Assembly (NCBI GenBank): GCA_947573795.1
Contig: CANPHE010000016.1
Coordinates: forward strand, 1 to 57,959
Direction of reading: 5' to 3'
Source of the DNA: an uncultured Alistipes sp.
Lineage (GTDB): Bacteria > Bacteroidota > Bacteroidia > Bacteroidales > Rikenellaceae
Length of the DNA stretch: 57,959 bases
Both the position numbers and the translations under genes were made by a program. Below the pieces are notes generated by a model. It did not search any database. It saw only the letters and a list, made by a program, of their open reading frames with translations, and was not told the DNA's origin. Each line of letters opens with the position of its first letter. Positions within the stretch are counted from its first letter, which is position 1. Positions 27,190 to 35,007 of this stretch are shown in pieces.

Positions 27190-28455
27190 ATGCTGACTAC
27201 GCTGATCCTGATTCCCGCGATGTTGCTGCTCTCCGCCTTTTTCTCGGGCATGGAGATCGCTTTCACGAGTAAAAACCGCCTCAAGCTGGAGATCGACCGC
27301 AAGCAGAACCGTGTGTTCGACTCCATCGCCGAGACCTTCTCCCGCCACCCCGGACAGTATATCACGACGATCCTCGTGGGTAATAACATCGCGCTGGTCG
27401 TTTATTCGCTCTCCATGTCTTTGCTGTTGCGCGAGATCTACGGCATGTTGGGGTGGGAAGCATTGGCCCGCGAGGGGTCGGTGGTCGTCGACACGATCGT
27501 CTCGACGATCATCATCATCTTCGTCGCCGAATTTCTTCCGAAATCGATTTTTCGCAACAATCCGAATTTCTATTACCGGGCCCTGGCTCCGGTGATCTAC
27601 TTTTTCTACCTGCTGCTCTATCCGATCGCGCGGTTGACGACGCTTATCTCGCACGGCCTGCTGCGCTTGGCCGGACGGCGTGTCGAACAGCGGGATATCG
27701 CTCCGGTGTTCGACCGTGAGGACCTCGCGGCGCTGCTCGACGCCAATAATTCCGAGCCCGGACCCGAGGCCGACAACGAACTGAAACTTTTTCAGAATGC
27801 GTTGGACTTCGCCGACTTGCGCGTACGCGACTGCATGGTTCCGCGCGTGGATGTCGAGGCGGTCGATATCGACCAGACGACCATCGAACAGCTCACGGCG
27901 CGGTTCGTCGATACGAAATATTCGCGCATTTTCGTTTGGCGCAACAATATCGACAACATCGTGGGGTATGTCAATTCGAAAAGCCTCTTTACGTCGCCCG
28001 GGAAGGTTTCGGAGGTCGTGATGCAGGTCAACTATGTTCCGGAGACCATGCCGTTGCAGGCGCTACTGGAGAATTTCACCAAACACCGGTCGAATATCGC
28101 CGTGGTGATCGACGAGTTCGGCGGTACGGCGGGTGTAATCTCGCTCGAAGATGTGCTGGAGCAGATTTTCGGCGAAATCGAGGACGAGCATGACGTACCC
28201 GATCTGACCGAAAAACAGGTCGGCGAGGACGAGTATGTTCTCTCGTGCCGCCACGAGGTGAAGTACCTCAATGAACGCTACGACCTCGGCATCGACGAGA
28301 CCCGCGAATACGACACGCTGGCCGGGTTCATCATCTACCATTACGAAGGCATCCCCTCGGCGGGCGAGACGCTCACGATCGGCGATTTGCAGATCAAAAT
28401 CCTCCGCACGACCCGTTCGCGCATCGAACTGGCGCGTGTGAAGAAGGTGCGGTAA
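27190..28455 (+). CDS. CNNM/CorC-type membrane protein with CBS pair
   Basis: 421 residues. DUF21-type N-terminus with several membrane segments (residues 1-20, ~60-85, ~95-120 and ~130-150), including FFSGMEIAFTSKNR. Then a CBS-domain pair (about 200-330: LRVRDCMVPRVDVEAVDID; GTAGVISLEDVLEQIFGEIEDEHD) and a CorC/HlyC C-terminal domain (TLAGFIIYHYEGIPSAGETLTIGDLQIKIL). The family is linked to Mg2+/Co2+ efflux; the name hemolysin is historical. It begins 22 bases after lptC. Confidence 0.9.
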   Translation: MLTTLILIPAMLLLSAFFSGMEIAFTSKNRLKLEIDRKQNRVFDSIAETFSRHPGQYITTILVGNNIALVVYSLSMSLLLREIYGMLGWEALAREGSVVVDTIVSTIIIIFVAEFLPKSIFRNNPNFYYRALAPVIYFFYLLLYPIARLTTLISHGLLRLAGRRVEQRDIAPVFDREDLAALLDANNSEPGPEADNELKLFQNALDFADLRVRDCMVPRVDVEAVDIDQTTIEQLTARFVDTKYSRIFVWRNNIDNIVGYVNSKSLFTSPGKVSEVVMQVNYVPETMPLQALLENFTKHRSNIAVVIDEFGGTAGVISLEDVLEQIFGEIEDEHDVPDLTEKQVGEDEYVLSCRHEVKYLNERYDLGIDETREYDTLAGFIIYHYEGIPSAGETLTIGDLQIKILRTTRSRIELARVKKVR

Positions 28456-28602
28456 TCTGCGGCTGTAACGGAACACGGCCTGTGCGGCGGACGATCGCGG
28501 ACTTTTCCGGATATGGGGCGCACGGCTCCGAGGTGCGGCTGCTGCGGATTGCGATTTCGGCCCGATCGCCCTTAGCGCCGCGGTTTTGGCCTGGGGTATT
28601 GT

Positions 28603-28899
28603 ATTATCGCGAATTTTTGCGAGGAATCGTTTGTTTATCGATCCGGCCGCTCCGGTTTCCCGATCCTTTGGGGGCGAAGTTCCTTTCGAGGAGGGGATTT
28701 TCGGCGTACCCCAGAAAGCGGCAATCGTGCGCCGATTCTGCTGCTGCGGTTCGACGATCCGAACCAGTTCGATTCCTCAGTTAGGGGAGGGGAGGACTTG
28801 TCCACGCGGCTGGAGGCTGTGTGTATCTTCGTTCGGACGAGCGATTTCGCTTCCGAAACCCGCAACAATGCATTATCTCGAATTTTTGCGGGGAATTGT
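28603..28899 (+). repeat. Family A element, copy A3, with 28-base flanking direct repeat
   Basis: In the 513-bp gap before the PpiD gene. Inside: a CTTTCGAGGAGGGGATTTTCGG segment (28684 on), TTAGGGGAGGGGAGG (28781 on) and a GCGGCT segment for hairpin 2, all more divergent than A1 or A5. It is flanked by ATTATCgCGAATTTTTGCGa... at 28603-28630 and ATTATCtCGAATTTTTGCGg... at 28872-28899 (25 of 28 identical). The right copy lies just upstream of the PpiD -7 box. 28456-28602 holds no feature that I recognise. Confidence 0.6.
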
Positions 28900-28922
28900 G
28901 GTGTCTATTCCGAATAATTTAC

Positions 28923-28930
28923 TACCTTTG
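28923..28930 (+). promoter_or_regulatory. -7 box of the PpiD gene promoter
   Basis: TACCTTTG (TAnnTTTG), 39 bases before the ATG at 28969. A TTG at 28896-28898 lies 24 bases upstream, within the right-hand direct repeat of element A3. Confidence 0.55.
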
Positions 28931-28968
28931 ACTGCTAATTCGAAACTATACGAATAATTAACGTTTAT

Positions 28969-30999
28969 ATGGCAAGTTTAAACACTTTACGAACCAAGTT
29001 CGGCGTCGTGCTTTCCATCGTGATCGCAGGCGCTCTCTTGGCATTCATCCTCTCTCTGAAAACCGAGATGGGATTCTCGGGTAACGATCCGAAAGTCGGA
29101 GTCATCGACGGCGAGAAGATCAATTATTCGGAGTACTACGAGCAGTACGAGCAGGTCAAGGCCCAGAGCGGCGCTCAGGAGAACGACGAGCAGCAGTCGG
29201 CCATGCTGGCCAACGCTACGTGGCAGTCGTTGATCGCCAAGCACGTGCTCAATCCGGGTTTCGATCGGATGGGTATCCGTCTGACCGACGCCGAGCGCAT
29301 GTCGATCCTCAATGGCGAGCACATGTCGCAGACGCTCTACAACGCTTTCGCCGATCCCCGTACGGGGCGTTACGACGTTGCGGCTTTGAGCGAGTTCCTC
29401 TCGCAGGCCGACAATAATCCGCAGGCTCGCGCCGCATGGGCTCAGCTCAACGAGCAGATGCGCCTCGAACGTCAGATGCAGAAGTATCTGGGGCTGATTA
29501 AGGGCGGCGTTTTCGTCAACTCGCTGGAGGTTGCCGGCGGTGTCGACGCTGCGAACAAGACCTATTCGGGCAAGTGGATCGGCAAGAAGTACGCTACGGT
29601 TCCCGACTCGCTTTTCCAGGTTTCGAACAGCGATCTGAAGTCGTTCTACAACAGCCATAAGAACCTCTACAAGCAGACGCCTTCGCGTTCGATTTCGTAC
29701 GTGGTCTTCGAGGTCGCTCCGACCGACGACGACATGCTGGCCCTCGAAAAGAAGGTGCAGGAGATCGGTGCCCGTTTCGCCGAGACCGATGCGCTCAAGA
29801 CGTTCGTGCGTGCCGACCGCAACGGTCGGATCGCCGACAACTACGTCGCAGCCGCACAGTTGACCGAGGAGGAGGCCAAGGCGTTGATGGCCGGCGAGAC
29901 CTACGGTCCGGTGCTCAAGAACAACGAGTGGACGATGGCCCGTGCACTCGATACGAAGATGGTCGCCGATTCGCTCGGCATCCGCCATATCGTGCTGCCC
30001 TATACGCAGGAGAAGCTGGCCGACAGCCTGCTGACCGCGCTGCGCGGCGGTGCCGATTTCGCACAGGCCGCTTCGCAGTACTCGGTTTACGACGCTACGG
30101 CGGCCAATGGCGGCGAGGTGGGCGTGCTGCCTTTCTCGGCCTTCACGGGCGAATTCGCCGCAGAGCTGGCTACGGCCAAGCAGGGCGATATCGTGAAGAT
30201 CGCTTCGGGCGACGCCATTCAACTGATGCAGGTATATCGTGCCGACAAACCTTCGAAGCACGTACAGGTGGCTTCGATCACCTATCCCGTCGAGGCTTCG
30301 GAGGCTACGCGCCGCAACGTGCATAACCAGGCCGGTTCGTTCTCGGTGAATGCTAAGGGTTCGGCTACCGCTTTCGCCGATGCCGCCGCTACGGCAGCCG
30401 TTACGCCGCGTGTCGCCACGCTCTCGCAGGGCGAGCGCACGATCCGCGGTCTGGAGGATTCCCGTGAGGTAGCTCGCTGGGCCTACGGTGCCGAGGTGGG
30501 CGACGTGTCGGAGATCTTCAACGTAGGCAAGGACTACGTGATCGCTACGTTGACCGAGATCGACAACGAGGACTACGCTCCGCTGTCGAAGGTCGCTTCG
30601 CAGGTACGTGCACAGGTGATGCGCGATAAGAAATACGATTACATCCTCAAGAGCCTTTCGGGTTCGACGCTCGAAGAGCAGGCTGCGAGCCTGGGCAGCG
30701 AGGTCGGCGACTTCGAGGGCGTGACCGCTGCGTCGTACTACATCGACGGTCCCGGTTTCGAGCCGCGGATGATCGGTGCGCTGGCTACGGCGGCGCAAGG
30801 TGCCGTATCGGCTCCCGTAAAGGGTCTGTCGGGCCTCTATGTCTTCCGTGTGGATGACGTGCAGACCGCCGACAAGCAGACCGCCGAAGGTGAGCAGGTG
30901 CGCGCACAGGCTATGGCCGAGGGTATGGCACAGCAGTTCGCCATGCAGGCTATTCAGCAGATGGCCGAGATTCAGGACTTGCGCGGCAAGTATTTCTAA
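28969..30999 (+). CDS. PpiD-like peptidylprolyl isomerase/chaperone
   Basis: 676 residues. One N-terminal membrane anchor (VVLSIVIAGALLAFILSL, about 14-31), then a SurA-N/PpiD chaperone region (VIDGEKINYSEYYEQYEQVKAQ...; LIAKHVLNPGFDRMGIRLTDAE) and a parvulin-type domain around residues 345-430 (IRHIVLPYTQEKLADSL; GADFAQAASQYSVYD; NGGEVGVLPFSAFTGEFA). The C-terminus is a second parvulin-like/chaperone region. It should assist folding of exported proteins at the periplasmic face. It follows the lptC/CorC group and has its own promoter. Confidence 0.92.
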   Translation: MASLNTLRTKFGVVLSIVIAGALLAFILSLKTEMGFSGNDPKVGVIDGEKINYSEYYEQYEQVKAQSGAQENDEQQSAMLANATWQSLIAKHVLNPGFDRMGIRLTDAERMSILNGEHMSQTLYNAFADPRTGRYDVAALSEFLSQADNNPQARAAWAQLNEQMRLERQMQKYLGLIKGGVFVNSLEVAGGVDAANKTYSGKWIGKKYATVPDSLFQVSNSDLKSFYNSHKNLYKQTPSRSISYVVFEVAPTDDDMLALEKKVQEIGARFAETDALKTFVRADRNGRIADNYVAAAQLTEEEAKALMAGETYGPVLKNNEWTMARALDTKMVADSLGIRHIVLPYTQEKLADSLLTALRGGADFAQAASQYSVYDATAANGGEVGVLPFSAFTGEFAAELATAKQGDIVKIASGDAIQLMQVYRADKPSKHVQVASITYPVEASEATRRNVHNQAGSFSVNAKGSATAFADAAATAAVTPRVATLSQGERTIRGLEDSREVARWAYGAEVGDVSEIFNVGKDYVIATLTEIDNEDYAPLSKVASQVRAQVMRDKKYDYILKSLSGSTLEEQAASLGSEVGDFEGVTAASYYIDGPGFEPRMIGALATAAQGAVSAPVKGLSGLYVFRVDDVQTADKQTAEGEQVRAQAMAEGMAQQFAMQAIQQMAEIQDLRGKYF

Positions 31000-31040
31000 T
31001 GGATAGTTTGGGGGTGTCGGAATAGGCCCCTCGATAGGAT

Positions 31041-31077
31041 ATTCACCCCTGCCACAATCGTTGTGGCAGGGGTGAAT
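31041..31077 (+). terminator. Perfect long hairpin after the PpiD gene
   Basis: ATTCACCCCTGCCACAA-tcg-TTGTGGCAGGGGTGAAT: a 17-bp uninterrupted stem with a 3-base loop, 41 bases after the stop. No long T tract follows, so it may act as an mRNA 3' stabiliser as much as a terminator. Confidence 0.6.
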
Positions 31078-31209
31078 GCCGTTTATGGAATCCGGATTGT
31101 ACGGCCGTGTCGGACCCGCCTACATGGTCGTGGGGTCGTGCGGCGCGGAGGACCGTGGTGGAGCGGTGGGGTAGCGAGATTGGGCGGAGAGCGAGTGGCG
31201 GAGATCGGG

Positions 31210-31653
31210 CTATTCCCGAGACAATGCTAAATGCAGGATCGGAAAGGGACGGTCCGATGCATCGAGCGCGTCGCGCGATAAGATACGGAATCCCATGCGG
31301 GTGTAAAAACGGGTGGCGGAGGTATTTTGCTCGTTGACATCTACGCGGCGGGCACCGAGGGCTACGGCGTATTCGAGCATCCGGCGTCCCAATCCCCGGT
31401 ACAACCGGTCGTGCGCGACGAAGAGCATTTCGATTTTGTCGCCTTCCATGCCCAGAAAGGCGACCGGGTGTCCGCCGGATTCGTAGCAGACGTGCAGAGC
31501 AACCGCTCCCAAAGCCTCCGTGCGGACCAGGTGGCGATAGAATACGATATCCTCCTCGGAGAGGAAATCGTGCGTGGCGCGTACCGAGCCTTCCCAAAGT
31601 TCGGTCAGGGCATCGAGTTCGGCCAGGGTGGGAGCGATGAGGGGACGGATCAT
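31210..31653 (-). CDS. GNAT-family N-acetyltransferase
   Basis: 147 residues. The acetyl-CoA binding motif A appears as FVAHDRLYRGLGRRMLEYAV (RxxGxG/A as YRGLGRRM), with VDVNEQNTSATRFYTRMGFRI as motif B, typical of GNAT. The start at 31653 is 1 base after the stop of the EFR1 gene. Targets may be small amines or protein N-termini; nothing here decides. Downstream (31078-31209) no gene is evident. Confidence 0.88.
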   Translation of the reverse strand: MIRPLIAPTLAELDALTELWEGSVRATHDFLSEEDIVFYRHLVRTEALGAVALHVCYESGGHPVAFLGMEGDKIEMLFVAHDRLYRGLGRRMLEYAVALGARRVDVNEQNTSATRFYTRMGFRILSRDALDASDRPFPILHLALSRE

Positions 31654-31654
31654 C

Positions 31655-32527
31655 TTAGAACAGGGTTACGGGCGGTTTGCGTTTTCCGAAATTGCGGGCG
31701 AGTGCGGCCGCGAAGGGTGTCGTGAAACTGCGGGCTCCGACGGGGCACCCCTTGACGCAGGCGCAGCAGCGGATGCAGCGCGCGGCGTCGGTGCGGGTTT
31801 CGTCGCCCCGGACGATAGCCTGCGTCGGGCAGATCGCTGCGCAGCGACCGCAATGGGTGCAGTGTGAAGTATCGCCGTCGGGGAGATAGACGACGGGGTT
31901 TCGTCGTTGTTGCCGACGATACCGTAAGACGAATCGGATGAACCGCAGCAGCGGAATCAGCGGTGTGCGGGGTGTTTTCAGCTGCCGGATGTCGATCTCT
32001 GTCGGGGTCGTGCCGAGGAGCTTGCGGCGTACGGCTGTGCCGAATGCAGCGGCATCCGCGAGGTCCGAGGCGTCGGGACGGCCGATTGCGATCGGATGGG
32101 TATCGGAACTGTACGAGTGTTCGCCGACGAAAGCCGCCGCCGCAATGGGCCGGAATCCCCGTTCGGCGACGAATGCGGCCAGCTCCTCGGCGGCATGTTC
32201 GAAAGCCCGATTCCCGTAAACGACGACGATTACGGCCGGAGTTCCGTCGCCGTGCAGGTCGTGCATGCGGGCCAGAGCCGTAGGGGCCGGGTGACCGCCG
32301 TAGACCGGAACGGCGAACAGGACGATATGCGTGGCGGGAAGGGTCGTTTCCGCTACGGGCGTGTGTGTGAGGTCGAAGGTCCGGACCGGAATCTCGGCGG
32401 GGCGAGTCGTTTCGGCAGGAGCCGTGTTTCGATCCGTCGTCGCAATGGCCTCGGCGATGGCTCGAACGACCCGGCACGAGGTGCCTGTCGGGGAGAAATA
32501 GACGGTGTCGATCGTTTTCGGTAGCAT
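31655..32527 (-). CDS. EFR1-family ferredoxin (flavodoxin-like plus 2[4Fe-4S])
   Basis: 290 residues. N-terminal flavodoxin-like fold with the FMN phosphate loop YFSPTGTS and later VYGGHPAPTAL. The C-terminal part holds two 4Fe-4S motifs, CTHCGRCAAICP and CIRCCACVKGCP (CxxCxxCxxxCP). The architecture is EFR1 (EFR1 family ferrodoxin), presumably an electron-transfer protein. ATG 32527 starts MLPKTIDTVYFSPTGTS; an in-frame ATG at 32536 is equally possible. The frame is open to 32689, but that would run across the promoter at 32560-32567. Cotranscribed with the GNAT gene. Confidence 0.88.
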   Translation of the reverse strand: MLPKTIDTVYFSPTGTSCRVVRAIAEAIATTDRNTAPAETTRPAEIPVRTFDLTHTPVAETTLPATHIVLFAVPVYGGHPAPTALARMHDLHGDGTPAVIVVVYGNRAFEHAAEELAAFVAERGFRPIAAAAFVGEHSYSSDTHPIAIGRPDASDLADAAAFGTAVRRKLLGTTPTEIDIRQLKTPRTPLIPLLRFIRFVLRYRRQQRRNPVVYLPDGDTSHCTHCGRCAAICPTQAIVRGDETRTDAARCIRCCACVKGCPVGARSFTTPFAAALARNFGKRKPPVTLF

Positions 32528-32559
32528 AAGCAGCATCGTTTTTGCTGGAATTTCGAAAA

Positions 32560-32567
32560 CAAAGGTA
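32560..32567 (-). promoter_or_regulatory. -7 box for the EFR1-GNAT operon
   Basis: The minus strand reads TACCTTTG (TAnnTTTG), 24-33 bases before the possible EFR1 starts. Confidence 0.55.
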
Positions 32568-32598
32568 CGCTTTTTTGCTGAAAATCGTATCTTTGTAG

Positions 32599-32767
32599 GT
32601 GACTTATACGACTTTATAGCTCTTGGGTTCTTCGATCGCCATTTTGCTTCGGATCGTCGCTGTCTCGCGGCTTTTGGTCTGAACTCCACTCCTTAGGAGG
32701 GATTTGGGTACAACCCGCGAAGTGATAGCGGTTTGAAGCCGGTCTTGTGCTAAATTTGTATATAATT
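32599..32767 (-). repeat. Family A element, copy A6 (inverted)
   Basis: Read on the minus strand it begins AATTATATAC, then CCGGCTTCAAACCGCTATCACTT..CGCGGGTTGTACCC, CCCTCCtaaGGAG, and ends in the inverted repeat of ACTTATACGACTTTA (32602-32616). Ends match copy A1 well. GCTTTTTTGC occurs on both sides (32569, 32768), but the left one is not adjacent to the end. It separates the EFR1 promoter from the nitroreductase gene. Confidence 0.6.
32751..32758 (+). promoter_or_regulatory. -7 box for the nitroreductase gene, inside element A6
   Basis: TAAATTTG (TAnnTTTG) lies 33 bases before the ATG at 32791. It falls within the terminal part of element A6, so the element may supply this gene's promoter. 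A TTTG at 32732 is only 15 bases away. Confidence 0.4.
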
Positions 32768-32790
32768 GCTTTTTTGCCAATAATGATCAT

Positions 32791-33474
32791 ATGTACATGA
32801 AAAAGAATCTGCTGATCTGTACCGCATTGTTTGCGGCGGCGTGCGACGGCGGGGCCGATCGCCGGGGTGGGGAGGAGTCCGTGCGCGAAGTGGTTCACGG
32901 CGCTGAAATCGAATTGTTGCAACCGGCTGCAAGCGGAGGCCTTACCGTCGACGAGGCGTTGCGGAACCGTCGCTCGTGGCGCGAATTTTCGCCCGAGGCG
33001 TTGTCGCTCGCGGAGGTTTCGGGGGTGTTGTGGGCCGCTGCGGGGGTGAACCGTCCCGAGGATAACCGCCTTACGGCGCCGTCGGCGCTGGCGCTCTATC
33101 CCGTGCGGGTGTATGCGTTCTTCGCCGAGGGAGTCTACCGTTATGACGCCGCAGCGCATAAGTTGCTGCGGGTTCTGGTGGGCGATTTCCGGGAGTTGAG
33201 CGGCATGCAGCCCTTCGTCTTTACGGCACCGCTCGATTTGGTCTATATCGCCGATCTTTCGGTCTACGAAGGTCGCGATATTCCGGCCGAACATGTGCGT
33301 TACCTCTGCGGGCAGGATGCCGCTGGGTATGCTGAGAATGTCAACCTCTATACGGCCGGTCACTCTCTGCGTTCCATCACGCGCGGCAGCTATCCCGAGG
33401 CCGACCTGCTCGCGGCGCTCGGGCTCGATTCGGCGCGTTATTTCGTGGCGTTGGCTCAGAGCGTCGGGCGCTGA
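32791..33474 (+). CDS. Nitroreductase-family lipoprotein
   Basis: 227 residues. The N-terminus (MYMKKNLLICTALFAAAC-DGG) is a lipoprotein signal with lipobox AAAC. The body matches the exported nitroreductase-like family of Bacteroides: LTVDEALRNRRSWREFSPEALSLAEVSGVLWAAAGVNRP (RRSxR FMN-phosphate segment), LTAPSALALYPVRVYAF, then the C-terminal YTAGHSLRSITRGS. It should bind FMN; an oxidoreductase held outside the cytoplasm is unexpected for the fold. Its substrate is unknown. Start could also be the ATG at 32797. Confidence 0.85.
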   Translation: MYMKKNLLICTALFAAACDGGADRRGGEESVREVVHGAEIELLQPAASGGLTVDEALRNRRSWREFSPEALSLAEVSGVLWAAAGVNRPEDNRLTAPSALALYPVRVYAFFAEGVYRYDAAAHKLLRVLVGDFRELSGMQPFVFTAPLDLVYIADLSVYEGRDIPAEHVRYLCGQDAAGYAENVNLYTAGHSLRSITRGSYPEADLLAALGLDSARYFVALAQSVGR

Positions 33475-33532
33475 TCCGAAGCCGATTGCCGGAAAAGACC
33501 GGAGCTGCCTTGCGAAATGCCGGCAGCCCCGG

Positions 33533-34102
33533 TTATTTATTGGGGCGTTCGCGCGATTCGTAGAAATACCGCCACAGGGGTGCGGCCATCAAGGCTTGGC
33601 GGATGGAGTCCGTACGCAGAAGTTCGAGCACCTCGTCGGCTGTGAACAGGTGCAGACGCAGGTCCTCGGTGGCATCCGGAGTTTGGTCGCCGAGGCGTTC
33701 GACATCGGTGGCCACGAAGCAGTACGTCAAATTGTTCTGCGTCGCGGGGTTGGGCGCTATGACGGTCAGTTGGCGCCATTCGCCGCCGCCGAATCCGGTC
33801 TCTTCGAGCAGCTCGCGCTGGGCTGCGGCGAGCATCGAGGCGTCGCTCGGTTCGACGCATCCGGCCGGAGTCTCGTAGGCGGTCTCCTGCAATCCGTGGC
33901 GGTATTGGTCGATCAAGAGAAACAGTCCGTCGCGCGTTCGGGCGATGATGTTGACCCAGGCGGGATATTCCGAGACGTAGTAGTCCGGAACGACGGTGCC
34001 GTCGGGCAGTTCGAGCCGTTCGTGACGGACGGTGAACCAGGGCTTACGTGCGACATATTCGCTTTCGAGTACTTTCCAGGGACGGTTTTCGGGCTTTTTC
34101 AT
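33533..34102 (-). CDS. NUDIX hydrolase (ADP-ribose pyrophosphatase-like)
   Basis: 189 residues. The Nudix box reads GCVEPSDASMLAAA then QRELLEETGF, with an Asp/Ser loop where the acidic GX5E residue usually lies, but REL.EETG is intact. The N-terminus (WKVLESEYVARKPWFTVRHERLELPDG) and the IIARTRDGLFLLIDQYRHGLQETAYETPAG segment match ADP-sugar pyrophosphatases. Likely hydrolyses ADP-ribose or ADP-sugars. A TATCTTTG -7 box precedes it. Confidence 0.85.
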   Translation of the reverse strand: MKKPENRPWKVLESEYVARKPWFTVRHERLELPDGTVVPDYYVSEYPAWVNIIARTRDGLFLLIDQYRHGLQETAYETPAGCVEPSDASMLAAAQRELLEETGFGGGEWRQLTVIAPNPATQNNLTYCFVATDVERLGDQTPDATEDLRLHLFTADEVLELLRTDSIRQALMAAPLWRYFYESRERPNK

Positions 34103-34127
34103 GATTCGGGTTGAGGATGTTCGGGGA

Positions 34128-34135
34128 CAAAGATA
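34128..34135 (-). promoter_or_regulatory. -7 box for the NUDIX gene at 33533
   Basis: The minus strand reads TATCTTTG (TAnnTTTG), 26 bases before the ATG. Upstream is a 14-base perfect palindrome, AAGCGAGCTCGCTT at 34156-34169. Confidence 0.5.
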
Positions 34136-34254
34136 CGAATAAGCCGAGTGAAAAAAAGCGAGCTCGCTTGCATTTTTTTCGAGGCGCAGTATCTAAGGCG
34201 TAGCCAAAGATCGGATGCAAAAACAAATTTTGCCGGGGCGCAGCCGAAAATACG

Positions 34255-34279
34255 CAAAAAACCGGAACCGAGTTCCGGT
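34255..34279 (-). terminator. Terminator of the DUF4251 gene
   Basis: On the minus strand: ACCGGAAC-tcg-GTTCCGGT followed by TTTTTG, 10 bases after the stop at 34290. Confidence 0.8.
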
Positions 34280-34289
34280 CGTGAGACGG

Positions 34290-34946
34290 TCAGTCGAGCC
34301 GGCGGTAGCGGGCCTCGTCGATGCGTTTGTCCCAGAGCCAGCCGACGTAGCGCACGGTGGTCTGTGGCGCGATGAGCGTCAGCACGGTTTCGCCCGTGAC
34401 GGTCGAGACGGCCAGGTCGGCGTGGTAGAGCGTGTCGCCGTCGGCGATGTTCAGCGATACGCTCCAGCCCCATTGCATGCGTGCGGCCCGGTAGTCGCAG
34501 ATTTTCATCGACTCGAAATTGAGCATCTCGACGTATTGCGTAATGCCCCGTTCGATCGGCAAATGCACTTCGACATGATCGACCAGCAATCCGAAAAAGA
34601 AATATTCGGCATAGATCGAACGGATCAGTCCGCCGGGGACCTCTTGCATCGAATTGGGGAAGAAGAGGTAGTTGCGCGACTGGACGATCGAGTCGATCTT
34701 CGCCGCGTAGACCTTCGCCCGCCAGGCGCGGCGCTCCGTGCGGCTCATGTCGCGCGGCGGTTCGCCGTAATCCGTGGTATGCTCGACGATCCGCACGGCG
34801 GGTTGCTGTACGGGTACTACCGTCGTTTGCGGAACGCTGTCTACGGCCGAGGTGCCGATCGAAAACTGTTGTACCTCCCCTTGCGGAGGTTGTGCCGCTG
34901 CGAGAGTGCCCAGCAGCAGGGCGAGCGTGTGGAAAATGGTTTTCAT
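34290..34946 (-). CDS. DUF4251 family exported protein
   Basis: 218 residues. Signal peptide MKTIFHTLALLLGTLAAAQ. A charged linker (EPPRDMSRTERRAWRAKVYAAKIDSIVQSRNYLFFPNSMQEVPGG) leads into the DUF4251 core: VHLPIERGITQYVEMLNFESMKICDYRA and WGWSVSLNI...VTGETVLTLIAPQ. DUF4251 proteins are Bacteroidetes-specific exported beta-rich proteins of unknown role. It is paired with a shorter paralogue just upstream (35008-35550), which shares the same layout. Confidence 0.8.
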   Translation of the reverse strand: MKTIFHTLALLLGTLAAAQPPQGEVQQFSIGTSAVDSVPQTTVVPVQQPAVRIVEHTTDYGEPPRDMSRTERRAWRAKVYAAKIDSIVQSRNYLFFPNSMQEVPGGLIRSIYAEYFFFGLLVDHVEVHLPIERGITQYVEMLNFESMKICDYRAARMQWGWSVSLNIADGDTLYHADLAVSTVTGETVLTLIAPQTTVRYVGWLWDKRIDEARYRRLD

Positions 34947-34951
34947 AGGGT

Positions 34952-34984
34952 AAAAAATCCCCCGCCGAGGCGAGGGTTTTCGAA
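34952..34984 (-). terminator. Terminator between the DUF4251 paralogues
   Basis: On the minus strand: ACCCTCGCC-t-GGCGGGGG (one G-T wobble), then TTTTTT. Follows the 35008 gene by 24 bases. Confidence 0.7.
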
Positions 34985-35007
34985 TTGGACGAATAGGAAC
35001 GGTACGA

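Noticed and set aside
31041..31077. Perfect 17-bp hairpin as a mobile-element end or attachment site
   Set aside because: It occurs once and lies directly after a gene; a 3'-end stabiliser or terminator explains it.
32569..32777. GCTTTTTTGC direct repeats as a target duplication of A6
   Set aside because: The left copy is ~20 bases away from the element end and the motif is low-complexity, so chance is likely.
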